DNA from: Acanthopleuribacter pedis
GTDB lineage: Bacteria > Acidobacteriota > Holophagae > Acanthopleuribacterales > Acanthopleuribacteraceae
Direction: 5' to 3'
Assembly (NCBI RefSeq): GCF_017377855.1
Contig: NZ_JAFREP010000001.1
Span: forward strand, 124,001 to 188,000
DNA: 64,000 bases
The position numbers were made by a program, and so were the translations under genes. Positions 52,745 to 61,746 of the stretch are shown one piece after another (the first letter of the stretch is position 1; every line of letters starts with the position of its first letter). The notes under the pieces were generated by a model. That model had not been told where the DNA came from. It saw only the letters and a list, made by a program, of their open reading frames with translations, and did not search any database.

Positions 52745-54181
52745 ATGATGAAAAAATGTTGTTGCTTGTTGCTGATTGCTGTTTTATTTGCGGCGTGTGA
52801 ACCGCTCGAAACCGGTGACCCGCCGACCTTTACCAGCGGTGTCACCGCCACCGCGATCAGCCAAAGCCAGATCGCGCTGTCTTGGACCCCCGCGACCGAT
52901 GATTTACTCGAACCCGAGGAATTGAGCTACGCGATTTGGTACAGCAAAAGCTCGGAAACCTTTGATGTCGCCACCGACGAACCCAGCGTGATTACGCCCG
53001 AGGGTGCCCACGGCTATGCCTTGCTGGGCTTGGACGCCGGTACCGAATACCGGATCAGTGTTCGGGCTAGGGATCGTGGCAACAGCTACAGTGAAACCCT
53101 TTCCAACGATCCTCAGACCAAAGTGATTGCGACCGAAGCGGCTAATGCCGGGGCCTTTCGCGAGGAATTGGTGATTGACCTGACCCGCACGCCCGAGGGG
53201 TTGGCCGTCGGTGTCGGTGATAACGCACCGCGTGCGACCGTTGCCTTGTTGAGCGGTAATCTGGTGACCTTGCAGACCTTTGACAGTTCCGATGCGGCCG
53301 AAACCACGACCGACCTGAATTTTGGTGCCGCCGTGACCGAGGCCCACTTTGTCCGCAATCGCGACAACCTTAATTACGACGATTTGTTTGTTTTGGCCGG
53401 TGGTTCCCTGGTGTATCTACCCAACAGCGGAACGGGTTTCGACATCAGCGATTTGGAGCAGCCCTTCACCGGTTCCGCCACCACCCATTCTTTTTCCACT
53501 TTTCGCGGTGAATCAGGCGTGCGCGGGGTGATGTACCAAGACAACGCCGGCGCTTACCTTTATGAGCACGATGGTGAGGGTGCCTTCACCCAACAGACCG
53601 CGCCGACATTGGACGCGGATGAGCGGGTAAAGCTGATCAATATTAATGGAGACGCGCGTCCCGACTTGGTGTTTTTTGGGCCCGGTGGGGTGGCTGTCGC
53701 CTTGGGTGACGATGATGACTTTGGGTTCGACAATCGCGACGAGGTAGACGACGACTTTACCCGAATAACATCGGAGCACACGCTTTATGTGGTGGATTAC
53801 GATGGCGACGGTGATCAGGATATTTGCATTCTGGAGCGGGACCGAGACGGCAGTCCCGAGACTCAGTTCCACGTATACACCAACAATGAGGGAACCTTCT
53901 CCACGCGCACCGTGACCGATTACGGCGATGCCCAGTTGATGGATCCCAGTTTCCCCGTTTTGGGGGCGACGGACGTGCGTTCCTTGCTGTTTGTGCAGGA
54001 GACCTCGAACACCGCGGTGCTTTACAGCAGCCCACGCGATACGACGCTTGACGGAATTTACGGTGGATCGGGTCAGGCCGACTGGGTTCGATTTATCGAC
54101 ATCAATGGGGATAACTTTGAGGACTTAGTTTTGCTATCCGCGGCCAGTGACAAGCTTACGGTCCTGTTTGGTCGTGAGTAG
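52745..54181 (+). CDS. Lipoprotein with fibronectin-III domain and FG-GAP/VCBS-like repeats
   Basis: MMKKCCCLLLIAVLFAACEP gives a lipoprotein signal peptide, with the lipid-modified Cys in FAAC. Residues ~28-120 look like a fibronectin type III domain (ATAISQSQIALSWTPATDD, GLDAGTEYRISVRARD). The rest has repeated Asp-rich blade motifs (ININGDARPDLVFFG, VVDYDGDGDQDICIL, FIDINGDNFEDLVLL) of the FG-GAP/VCBS type, forming a beta-propeller. ATG 52745 follows AGGAG by 9 nt. Likely outer-membrane anchored and surface or periplasm facing; no specific function is known. Confidence 0.85.
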   Translation: MMKKCCCLLLIAVLFAACEPLETGDPPTFTSGVTATAISQSQIALSWTPATDDLLEPEELSYAIWYSKSSETFDVATDEPSVITPEGAHGYALLGLDAGTEYRISVRARDRGNSYSETLSNDPQTKVIATEAANAGAFREELVIDLTRTPEGLAVGVGDNAPRATVALLSGNLVTLQTFDSSDAAETTTDLNFGAAVTEAHFVRNRDNLNYDDLFVLAGGSLVYLPNSGTGFDISDLEQPFTGSATTHSFSTFRGESGVRGVMYQDNAGAYLYEHDGEGAFTQQTAPTLDADERVKLININGDARPDLVFFGPGGVAVALGDDDDFGFDNRDEVDDDFTRITSEHTLYVVDYDGDGDQDICILERDRDGSPETQFHVYTNNEGTFSTRTVTDYGDAQLMDPSFPVLGATDVRSLLFVQETSNTAVLYSSPRDTTLDGIYGGSGQADWVRFIDINGDNFEDLVLLSAASDKLTVLFGRE

Positions 54182-54354
54182 GAATTGGACCGCTAAATGG
54201 CCGCGACAAGCGCTTTGGGGAGGGATGCTCTGCTTTTGGTAAATGGTTTGGTTGGCGTGGTTTGTAGGTTTTGTGTTGCGCAAAAAAAACGCATGCCACG
54301 TAAAACAACCGTCTGCATAAAATGCGCTCGTCTAAAACCTGAACTGCTGTCGGC

Positions 54355-54383
54355 TTGAATATGAGCCGATTTTGGGGTATCAT
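54355..54383 (+). promoter_or_regulatory. Promoter of the carD-like gene
   Basis: TTGAAT (54355-54360), a 17-bp spacer and TATCAT (54378-54383) lie 30 nt upstream of the ATG at 54414. Confidence 0.6.
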
Positions 54384-54413
54384 TGGTCCGACTTTGATAG
54401 TAAGGGACGTGAT

Positions 54414-54974
54414 ATGTATAAACCTGGAGACCATGTATTCTATCCGAAGGGCGGCGTGTTCGTCATCGAGAAAGAATGCGATAAAACAATCGCGGGTCGT
54501 AATCTTCACTTCTACGACCTTGTTTCTTGCGATGGGAAAACGAAAATCAGCATCCCTACGGATAACGTTGAGCGCGTAGGCGTTCGGCGCCTGGTATCCG
54601 AATCTGAGCTTCAGCACTGCGTCGAGTCTTGGACGGCCGACCAGAAAATCTCCAAATTGCACCACAAAAACCGCAAAAGTCGTTTCGAGTTGATGCGTCA
54701 ATCCGGCAACTTCACCGACATGGGTACCGTGGTGGTCACCATCCATCATCTCATCAACAAAACCAAAGCCACCTTTGAAGAAAAGCGCATGTACGACCAG
54801 ATCCGCAAGCGATTGGTCGATGAAATCGAAATCGTCAAAGACCTGGCCACGGATCAAGCAGATTCCTACCTGCAACAAGTGCTTGATGAGGCGATTACAC
54901 GCAAAGCGCCAAAGTGCGAAACCGAAAGTGACGAGGGTCAGCCCGTAGAAGAAACAGAAGAGGTTTTCTCGTAG
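54414..54974 (+). CDS. CarD/CdnL-family RNA polymerase-binding regulator
   Basis: The N-terminal ~60 residues (MYKPGDHVFYPKGGVFVIEKE, FYDLVSCDGKTKISIPTDNVERVGVRRL) are the Tudor-like CarD_CdnL_TRCF domain that binds the RNA polymerase beta subunit. The C-terminal helices (~70-170) match the DNA-binding part of CdnL/CarD. The protein stabilises open promoter complexes, often at rRNA promoters. ATG 54414 has AAGGG upstream and gives 186 residues, slightly longer than typical because of an acidic tail (ETESDEGQPVEETEE). Monocistronic, between its own promoter and a strong terminator. Confidence 0.93.
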   Translation: MYKPGDHVFYPKGGVFVIEKECDKTIAGRNLHFYDLVSCDGKTKISIPTDNVERVGVRRLVSESELQHCVESWTADQKISKLHHKNRKSRFELMRQSGNFTDMGTVVVTIHHLINKTKATFEEKRMYDQIRKRLVDEIEIVKDLATDQADSYLQQVLDEAITRKAPKCETESDEGQPVEETEEVFS

Positions 54975-55016
54975 CGCGCAACCATCATTGATCCCTAGAA
55001 AACGCAACAACTGTAC

Positions 55017-55049
55017 AAAAAGGACCAGACTGGACGTCTGGTCCTTTTT
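55017..55049 (+). terminator. Terminator of the carD-like gene
   Basis: A 14-bp perfect stem (AAAAAGGACCAGAC at 55017-55030 with GTCTGGTCCTTTTT at 55036-55049), 43 nt past the stop. Confidence 0.95.
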
Positions 55050-55133
55050 GGTTTCATGCGCGCTTGTCCGCGCTTGCTCACTTGCTCTGCCTTCCTCGCT
55101 TCCTGTAAAGGCATCTTTTGTTTATGCTTATAT

Positions 55134-55307
55134 CTAAGAAGCGCGTTAAGTCGCGGTGGTTTTAGCTAAACCTCTGGGCTGCAACGGCCTGTGAAAATGC
55201 TCACCGCACCCATCGGGTGCGGTCGTGCGCGACCCCGGTCCACTTTTTCCAACCCATTTCGCTTCAGATCTTTAGCCAAAACCCCTCGCTCTTAACCCGC
55301 CTCTTAG
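55134..55307 (+). repeat. Structured ~175-bp intergenic repeat, copy 1
   Basis: This segment is about 87% identical to 56831-57006 on the same strand. Its ends pair as a 17-position stem with two mismatches (55134-55150 with 55291-55307). An inner stem GCGGTG/CACCGC (55153-55158 with 55202-55207) and a perfect hairpin ACCGCACCC/GGGTGCGGT (55203-55222 region) are alternatives. It ends 75 nt before pgpA. No ORF inside resembles a protein. Confidence 0.9.
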
Positions 55308-55381
55308 GTTATAAGTCATGCCGGTTTGGTTTGTCCCGCGAACCAAACCACCCCGACCCTCTTATTTTCGACGAGGCTTGT

Positions 55382-55876
55382 ATGGGATCGCTTCCACCCA
55401 AAAAATTACCTTATCTGCCCGCAAGTTACTTTCATTGGACTGTTGCCACCGTGTTCGGCTCCGGTTTCAGTTCCTTTGCCCCGGGAACCGTTGGCTCCAT
55501 TGTGTCTTTGTTGATCATTTACTGGATCTTTCCTGTCTCGATTCCTTTGCAGCTCATCATGTTGCTTGGGTTTACCGCTTTGGCCGTGTACTCATCCGGG
55601 ATTGTGGCGGAAATGACCGAAACCAAAGATCCCTCCGTGGTGGTGGCCGACGAGTTTGTCGGTATGTTCGCCACCTTTCTCTTTTTTCCACAACCCCTGC
55701 GCCCAGATTTGATGATCCTGGGCCTGGTCTTGTTTCGCATTTTCGATATTTGGAAACCTTGGCCCGCCTACAAGCTCGAAACCCTGCCAGGCGGTTTTGG
55801 GATTGTGTTGGATGACTTGGTTGCCGGTCTGTATGCGATGACACTGCTCCACTTGGCCGATTGGTGGTTGTTGTGA
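55382..55876 (+). CDS. pgpA: Phosphatidylglycerophosphatase A
   Basis: Removes the phosphate from phosphatidylglycerol phosphate to make phosphatidylglycerol in the inner membrane. GSGFSSFAPGTVGSIVSLL, the acidic VVVADEFVGM and LETLPGGFGIVLDDLVAGLYA are the family signatures, with four membrane helices across 164 residues. ATG 55382 has GAGG 5 nt upstream; the open frame runs further up into the repeat element but has no family similarity there. It overlaps ribF by 4 nt (GTGA). Confidence 0.93.
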   Translation: MGSLPPKKLPYLPASYFHWTVATVFGSGFSSFAPGTVGSIVSLLIIYWIFPVSIPLQLIMLLGFTALAVYSSGIVAEMTETKDPSVVVADEFVGMFATFLFFPQPLRPDLMILGLVLFRIFDIWKPWPAYKLETLPGGFGIVLDDLVAGLYAMTLLHLADWWLL

Positions 55877-56808
55877 AGCGAATTTCGGATAACCAGAAAT
55901 TGGCGGAGCCGGTTGTGCTGATGATCGGCAATTTCGACGGGGTGCATCGTGGTCATCAAGCCATGATTCAGCGAGCACGCCAAAAAGCGTGTGAGCTGGG
56001 GGCGGCTTCAGCGATTCTCAGTTTTCAGCCACATCCGCTTAAGGTGTTGGCCCCCGACAAAGCGCCGAAATTGTTGCAGACACCCTTGCAAAAAGAAGCG
56101 CTGTTGAAGCACTACGGCCTTGATTATTACGTTGTAAAAACCTTTGATCGAGATTTTGCCAAACTTTCACCGCGTGCCTTTGTGGCTAACCTTTGTGAAC
56201 ACATACATATCCGTGGTTTGATCGTTGGTTTTAATTTTCATTTTGGGTTCAAGCGCGAGGGGGATATTCACACGCTGGCACGGCTCGCCCCGGAATTTGG
56301 TTTTGCCTTTGAGCACATTGAAGCGCAACGCTGTGAAGCGGCACCGATTTCGTCTTCGCGCATTCGTGCATGTATCGCCGACGGTCGCATTGAGGAAGCA
56401 AGCGCTTTGTTGGGACGCCCCTACTTCTTGCAAGGTCAGGTTGTCAAAGGTCGCCGGCTGGGTCGAACGATAGATGCGCCGACGGCTAACTTAGTTGTCT
56501 ATAACGAGTTACTGCCGCGTTTTGGGGTGTATGCATCCTGGGCGAGGGTGCGGCATGCCTGGTATCGTGCGATCACCAACGTGGGAACCAATCCGACGGT
56601 GGGGGCGACTGGTACACGGGTGGAGACTCATTTGTTTGATTTTAGCGGGGATATTTACGGGGAAGAGTTGGTGCTCTGCCTGGGGCGTTTCATGCGAGAT
56701 GAGCGCCGTTTTGATAATATGAAAATGTTGTCGGAACAAATACATAAAGATTTCAGAACGCGTCTAACTTATTTAGACCAAGAACCTCCTGTCTTTGCCA
56801 TTGTTTGA
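55873..56808 (+). CDS. ribF: Bifunctional riboflavin kinase/FMN adenylyltransferase
   Basis: Converts riboflavin to FMN and then FAD. The N-terminal nucleotidyltransferase domain carries GNFDGVHRGHQ (19-29) and SSSRIRACI; the C-terminal flavokinase domain carries GRRLGRTIDAPTANL and NVGTNPTVG. The length (311 aa) is standard. GTG 55873 overlaps the pgpA stop as GTGA, indicating translational coupling; an in-frame TTG at 55861 is the alternative. No FMN riboswitch sequence was recognised upstream. Confidence 0.95.
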   Translation: MKRISDNQKLAEPVVLMIGNFDGVHRGHQAMIQRARQKACELGAASAILSFQPHPLKVLAPDKAPKLLQTPLQKEALLKHYGLDYYVVKTFDRDFAKLSPRAFVANLCEHIHIRGLIVGFNFHFGFKREGDIHTLARLAPEFGFAFEHIEAQRCEAAPISSSRIRACIADGRIEEASALLGRPYFLQGQVVKGRRLGRTIDAPTANLVVYNELLPRFGVYASWARVRHAWYRAITNVGTNPTVGATGTRVETHLFDFSGDIYGEELVLCLGRFMRDERRFDNMKMLSEQIHKDFRTRLTYLDQEPPVFAIV

Positions 56809-56830
56809 GCCGGCCGCGCTCTTGGTTAAA

Positions 56831-57006
56831 CTTTAGAAGCGCGATAACGCGCGGTGATTTTAGCTAACCCTCTGGGCTACAACGGCCTGTGAAAATGCTC
56901 ACCGCGCCCGGCGGGTGGGCGTCGTGCGCGGCCCCGGCCCGCTTTTTCCAAGCCATTTCACTCCAGATCTTTAGCGGAAATCCCTCACTCTTATCGCGCC
57001 TCTTAG
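56831..57006 (+). repeat. Structured ~175-bp intergenic repeat, copy 2
   Basis: Second copy of the element at 55134-55307, same orientation, between ribF and ispDF. Its outer stem (56835-56847 with 56991-57003) keeps pairing although the sequence differs: a T-A pair of copy 1 is A-T here, and a C-C mismatch became C-G. The inner stem is longer (GCGCGGTGA with TCACCGCGC). The remaining 57007-57262 interval shows no gene. Confidence 0.9.
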
Positions 57007-57262
57007 GTTAAAACCCGCGGTTGTTGCCCCTCGGCGAAGACGGCGTCACCTTTTAAACGGCAGACGAGGATCCACCCTTGACGGGGGGGCCGGTTTCATT
57101 TTGAGCGAGGCTCAATCGGCGTTTCAGCCTCGGTGCTCCGGTGCTGGCCAAGTACGGGCAACCGTGTTATCGTTTCCGGTTTCAAGGGAATACCGGTTTG
57201 AATCATCGTTTGCTTGTTTCTCACTTTCGGCCCTTGGCGGAAGCATCTCGGGGGAAGGTTCT

Positions 57263-58447
57263 ATGGTGCGGCGTTTTGCGATTATTCCAGCCGGCGGGAT
57301 CGGTACGCGGATGGGTTTGCCCTATCCCAAGCAGTTGTTGCCGCTGGGATCACACACTGTTTTGCAAGAAAGCTTGACCTTTTTTAAAGATGTTCCGGTT
57401 TTTGTACCGGTGCCGGTCGAATTTCGCGCACGTTTTGTCGCGCATTTGGGCGATACCGCCGTGGTTGTGGACGGCGGTGATACGCGATTTCAATCCGTAA
57501 AAAACGCCGTTGATGCACTGGCGGCCCAATATGCACCAGACCCCGACGATCTCGTGGCGATTCACGATGCCGCGCGCCCCTTTCTCCAACAAGCCGATGT
57601 TGCCGCTGCTTGGAAGGCTTGCGAGGAACATGGTGCGCTCATTTTTGCCGCACCGGCGGTGGACACCCTGAAACAAGTGGATGCCGACGGGGTGATCCTT
57701 CGAACTCTGGACCGCACCACCACGTATCATGCACAAACGCCGCAGATGTTTCGTTGGTCATGGCTGACGGCATCCTATCAGCGCCACGCGTCAGAGGGTG
57801 GCGACGTGGTGTTTACCGACGAGGCGGGTCTGGTGGAGGCCCGCGGTTACCCGATTACTGTTTTTGCCGCCACCCACGGTAACCGAAAAATTACCCATCG
57901 CGAGGATTTAGTTTTGTTGGAATCAGCCAAGACAGTCCCAACAGCCGCGGCAACGAACGAAATTGCTTCGCCGCGCATCGGCCATGGCTACGACGTGCAT
58001 CGGTTTGCCAAAGGTCGGCCCTTGTTTTTGGGCGGGGTGGAAATAAAGGCCGAACGGGGTCTCTTGGGGCACAGTGACGCCGACGTCGCGTTACATGCCT
58101 TGATTGACGCTTTGCTTGGTGCGGCCGGACGCGGCGACATTGGGCATTGGTTTCCCGATGACCAAAAAGAATTTAAAGACATTCGCTCGACGGTTTTGCT
58201 CGAACGGGTGTGGCGGGATTTGGCCGGTGATGGCTATCAACTGGTCAATTGCGACCTGACGATTCAAGCGCAGGCACCTAAACTGGCCCCTCACCTGGCG
58301 GCGATGCGCCGAACCATTGCCGAGCATCTTGAGTGCGCGGTTTCTTGTATCAACATTAAAGCGACAACCACCGAACGTTTGGGGTTTGTCGGACGGGAAG
58401 AAGGCATGGCCGCCGATGCGGTGGTCCTGCTGCAGCGAAGACCTTGA
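57263..58447 (+). CDS. ispDF: Bifunctional IspD-IspF isoprenoid enzyme
   Basis: A fusion of two MEP-pathway steps: residues 1-~225 are 2-C-methylerythritol 4-phosphate cytidylyltransferase (FAIIPAGGIGTRMG, HDAARPF, VDTLKQVD), and ~238-394 are MECDP synthase (RIGHGYDVHRF, LGHSDADVALHALIDALLGAAGRGDIG, IKATTTERLGFVGREEG). Metal ligands Asp-x-His (DVH) are present in IspF. ATG 57263 has GGGGAAGG 4-5 nt upstream. Followed after 58 nt by the PlsB-like gene. IspDF fusions are known in some proteobacteria. Confidence 0.95.
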   Translation: MVRRFAIIPAGGIGTRMGLPYPKQLLPLGSHTVLQESLTFFKDVPVFVPVPVEFRARFVAHLGDTAVVVDGGDTRFQSVKNAVDALAAQYAPDPDDLVAIHDAARPFLQQADVAAAWKACEEHGALIFAAPAVDTLKQVDADGVILRTLDRTTTYHAQTPQMFRWSWLTASYQRHASEGGDVVFTDEAGLVEARGYPITVFAATHGNRKITHREDLVLLESAKTVPTAAATNEIASPRIGHGYDVHRFAKGRPLFLGGVEIKAERGLLGHSDADVALHALIDALLGAAGRGDIGHWFPDDQKEFKDIRSTVLLERVWRDLAGDGYQLVNCDLTIQAQAPKLAPHLAAMRRTIAEHLECAVSCINIKATTTERLGFVGREEGMAADAVVLLQRRP

Positions 58448-58505
58448 TCGTGGTGGGTCATGTGGCTTGCGCCATTGCCGTGTGAATTTCGAGGAGCATG
58501 CATTT

Positions 58506-61076
58506 ATGTCAGCGGAACAGAAGGATTTTGGTCTTATCTACAAATTGATATGGTTCATTCTGCGGCCTTGGGCGGCTCGTGTCCGAGCCCTGAATGTCGA
58601 TCTCAATGCGTTGCGGCAAAGCCAAAAAGACGGTCAGATCCTCTTGGTCGGCCACGTGGTTTCCTTTATCAATTTCATGGTGGTCAACGAATACTTGCAG
58701 CGCAACGGTTTGCGTCCGATCCGCAACACCCACGGCTTCAGTCCTTTTTGGGTGTTGCCTTTCAAAGAAGCCTGGGCCTGTTACCGTGAGGGCCTCACCA
58801 AATCCTTTGAAGAACGCCGCAATTTGGAGTTGGCGCGTGCCATTGAGGCGGTTGACCGCGGCGAGGACGCTTTTATTTTCATGAAACGCGGCGGCCGTTT
58901 TGCCTGGACCAAAAAGGTGTACTACTACCACGGCACCTTTGGTCGCATTTCGCGAAATTTAGAAAAACGCGAGCACCACACCACCTTGGTTCCGACCTCG
59001 GTTTTTTTGACCCGGCGCCGCAAGCGCGGGACACGCCGCAACTTTTATGAAATCTTCTTCGGCACTTACGATATTCCCGGTCGTTTGCGCAAGTTACTTC
59101 AGTTGCTGATTAATGTGAAAAAAGGCGGCATGATTTTCTCTAAGTCGTTGGATCTTAATGCTGAGTTTGAGAAGTACCGCGACTTGACCGAGGATCAAAT
59201 CGACAAGCGCCTCGGCCGTTTACTCCTGCTTCACCTCAACAATGAAGATGCCGCTTACCGCGGACCCACCAAACGCTCCGTGGAGCGCAAGGTTCGCAAA
59301 ATCCTCAAAGAACGCCGGCTCAACAACGAACTGGGCGGCGTTGCCAAGCGCACCGGCCGTTCCCTGGAAAGCGTGCGAAAGGAAGCCGAGAAAAACCTGC
59401 GCCACATTGCCTCGGATACCAGTGAGCGCACCATTAACCTGTTGCGTATTTTTTTCGGCTACGTGTGGGCCCGAACCATTGAAGGCATTGACGTCAGCAA
59501 AGAAGATTTGAACCGGGTGCGCGAGATGACCAAAGCCGGTCCCGTGATTTTTTTACCCTGCCACCGCAGCCACGTTGATTATTTGGTTTTTGCGTATCTA
59601 TTTGAAAAAGAAGGGTTGAATTACCCGCGTTTTGCCGCGGGGGAAAACCTCTCCAAATGGCCGTTGGGACCATTGCTCCGACGCGCCGGCGCCTTTTTCA
59701 TCCGGCGCAGCTTCAAGGGCGAGGTGATTTTCCCGCTGGTCTTTGAAGCCTACCTGCGACACATCTTGCGGGAACGGCACGTGCTTGTGTTTTTTATGGA
59801 AGGCGGTCGATCCCGAACCGGCAAGTTGCTCCATCCCAAGGTGGGTATGTTGAGCATGGTCATTGATGCATGGCGGCAGGGGATCGTCGAGGATTTGCCT
59901 TTGGTGCCGGTCACCATTGACTACGGCAAGGTGTTCGAGGGCCAATCCTATCTGCGTGAGCGGAGCGGTAAGGAAAAAGAGCAAGAGAGTTTGACCTCGG
60001 TCATTCGTTCCCGCAAGATTCTCAAACGCAAACATGGCTACATTCGCCTCCGTTTCGACGAGCCGATCTACCTCAACCAGCGCATTGCCGACGAGGGTTT
60101 AACCAAAGGTGACTTAGGTTTCAAAACCAAAATTCCTTTTGTTCACCGCCTTGGTTCCGATGTGCTTAACCGGGTGAACAATCGGGTGACCCTCACCGCC
60201 GGCAACATCATCGCCGGTATTTTGCTCGGCAACCACCGTCGTGGGATGACCCTGAGCGATCTGAAAACCCTTTTTGGTGTTTCGGTTCGTTACCTAAAAA
60301 ATCGCGGCGTCGATTTGGCGTTCCCGGAACCCAAGCTGGAATTGGCGCTGATGAATGCTTTGGAAACTTTCAAGACCTGGGAGACGGTGGTCACCGTTGA
60401 GGTTTCTAAGCGGACGGTTATCAATATTCCTCAAGACAAACGGGTCGAAATGGAGTATTACAAGAACAACGGTTTGCACTTCATCCTTGAACTGGCCCTG
60501 TTCTCAACCGCCTATGCATGCTTGGCACCCGAAGAACGAACTTTTGAAAAAATCCTCACCTTCTCGCGTGAGGTTTTCCAGACTTTGGACGAAGAGTTCA
60601 TTATTCAAGGTGATTACCCGGCCGAAGCAGACATGGAAAAGGCACTGAAGGCCTTGATTGTCATGGGTGGTGTACGTCGTGAGGGCGAATTGATTGTTGA
60701 CGGGGAACGGCGTTACGGCCGGGACTTGGTTGCGATTAACGGCCATATGCTGCTCAACTTTTTCGAGTCCTATTTTGTGTGCGCCGAGGTTTTGCTTGAG
60801 TTAAGCGAGAGCGAACCCATCGACCGCAAAGTTCTGCTCAAACAGTGCATGAACCAAGGGAAATTGTTTTTTGCCGTGGGCCAAATTCGCTTGCCGGAAT
60901 CCATTAACCATGTCACCTTCAGTAATGCACTTAAGTACTTTAACAGCCTGAGTTTGATTAGGTTCCAAAACGCAACCAGCGGTAAAGGGCAAGTCGTGGT
61001 GATTCAAAAAGACAAAGTCGCCCAACTGATGGCCGTGCGGGATCGTCTGAGCCGCTGGATGGATATGCTGGAGTAA
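58506..61076 (+). CDS. plsB: PlsB-like glycerol-3-phosphate acyltransferase
   Basis: Probable sn-glycerol-3-phosphate 1-O-acyltransferase, first step of phospholipid synthesis, peripheral to the inner membrane. Motif I is CHRSHVDYL with His353 and Asp358 (H-x4-D), motif II AGAFFIRRSF, motif III FMEGGRSRTGKLL (Glu432-Gly439), motif IV LVPVTIDYGKVFEG. At 856 residues it is slightly longer than E. coli PlsB. ATG 58506 has GAGGAG 9 nt upstream; frames extending back lie inside ispDF. The exact acyl-donor class is inferred. Confidence 0.85.
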   Translation: MSAEQKDFGLIYKLIWFILRPWAARVRALNVDLNALRQSQKDGQILLVGHVVSFINFMVVNEYLQRNGLRPIRNTHGFSPFWVLPFKEAWACYREGLTKSFEERRNLELARAIEAVDRGEDAFIFMKRGGRFAWTKKVYYYHGTFGRISRNLEKREHHTTLVPTSVFLTRRRKRGTRRNFYEIFFGTYDIPGRLRKLLQLLINVKKGGMIFSKSLDLNAEFEKYRDLTEDQIDKRLGRLLLLHLNNEDAAYRGPTKRSVERKVRKILKERRLNNELGGVAKRTGRSLESVRKEAEKNLRHIASDTSERTINLLRIFFGYVWARTIEGIDVSKEDLNRVREMTKAGPVIFLPCHRSHVDYLVFAYLFEKEGLNYPRFAAGENLSKWPLGPLLRRAGAFFIRRSFKGEVIFPLVFEAYLRHILRERHVLVFFMEGGRSRTGKLLHPKVGMLSMVIDAWRQGIVEDLPLVPVTIDYGKVFEGQSYLRERSGKEKEQESLTSVIRSRKILKRKHGYIRLRFDEPIYLNQRIADEGLTKGDLGFKTKIPFVHRLGSDVLNRVNNRVTLTAGNIIAGILLGNHRRGMTLSDLKTLFGVSVRYLKNRGVDLAFPEPKLELALMNALETFKTWETVVTVEVSKRTVINIPQDKRVEMEYYKNNGLHFILELALFSTAYACLAPEERTFEKILTFSREVFQTLDEEFIIQGDYPAEADMEKALKALIVMGGVRREGELIVDGERRYGRDLVAINGHMLLNFFESYFVCAEVLLELSESEPIDRKVLLKQCMNQGKLFFAVGQIRLPESINHVTFSNALKYFNSLSLIRFQNATSGKGQVVVIQKDKVAQLMAVRDRLSRWMDMLE

Positions 61077-61089
61077 GCGAGGGAAAACC

Positions 61090-61746
61090 ATGGTTACGGA
61101 AGTTGCCGTCGCCGATGCTGCTGAAGAGCTCGATATTCTGTTTCAAGACGAGGCCTTGTTGGTGCTGGATAAACCTTCCGGTTTGCTTTCGGTTCCCGGC
61201 CGCTCACCTCAACATAAGGACTCCCTCGCTTTGCGCGCGCAACGCTGGTTTGAGGGGGCGCGCACGGTTCATCGGCTTGATTGGGAAACCTCGGGTGTCT
61301 CGGTGCTTGCTTTGGATGCCGATGTTCATCGTGAGTTGAGCCGTCAGTTTCATGACCGAGAAGTTGAGAAGAGCTATATTGCGATTGTGGCCGGTCATGT
61401 CTATCCCGACGAGGGGGAGGTCGCACTCCCTTTGATTTGCGATTGGCCCAATCGGCCCAAGCAGATGGTCGACCACGAAAACGGTCGCCACGCCTTAACC
61501 CGTTGGCAGGTAATTTACCGAGAAATCGATCGAACCTGGATGCGCTTGCGTCCCATTACCGGTCGCTCCCACCAGCTACGCGTTCATATGCAGGCCTTGG
61601 GTCACCCTATTTTGGGGGACCGTCTTTATGCCGACCTCGAGGCGTTACACATGGCGGATCGTTTGCAGCTTCACGCGGAGCGTTTGGCGGTAACCCATCC
61701 CCAAAGCGGCGAACGGGTGACCTTCTACAGTCCGAGCCCGTTTTAA
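61090..61746 (+). CDS. rluA: RluA-type dual-specificity pseudouridine synthase
   Basis: Pseudouridine synthase acting on tRNA U32 and 23S rRNA U746 in the best-studied relatives. The catalytic HRLDWETSG has Asp64; LDKPSGLLSVPGR, DLPLICDWPNRPKQ-like (ALPLICDWPNRPKQMV) and PITGRSHQLRVHMQALGHPILGDRLYA closely follow E. coli RluA, as does the 218-aa length. There is no S4 domain, also typical of RluA. ATG 61090 has GAGGG upstream and lies 13 nt after plsB. Its last 4 nt overlap the 3' end of the convergent oxidoreductase gene. Confidence 0.93.
   Translation: MVTEVAVADAAEELDILFQDEALLVLDKPSGLLSVPGRSPQHKDSLALRAQRWFEGARTVHRLDWETSGVSVLALDADVHRELSRQFHDREVEKSYIAIVAGHVYPDEGEVALPLICDWPNRPKQMVDHENGRHALTRWQVIYREIDRTWMRLRPITGRSHQLRVHMQALGHPILGDRLYADLEALHMADRLQLHAERLAVTHPQSGERVTFYSPSPF

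Noticed and set aside
54156-55010. 284-codon minus-strand frame opposite the carD-like gene
   Set aside because: No SD or recognised domain; the plus-strand gene has a promoter, SD, terminator and clear CarD similarity.
55217-55381. N-terminal extension of pgpA into the repeat element
   Set aside because: No family similarity; ATG 55382 has an SD and matches the usual protein start.
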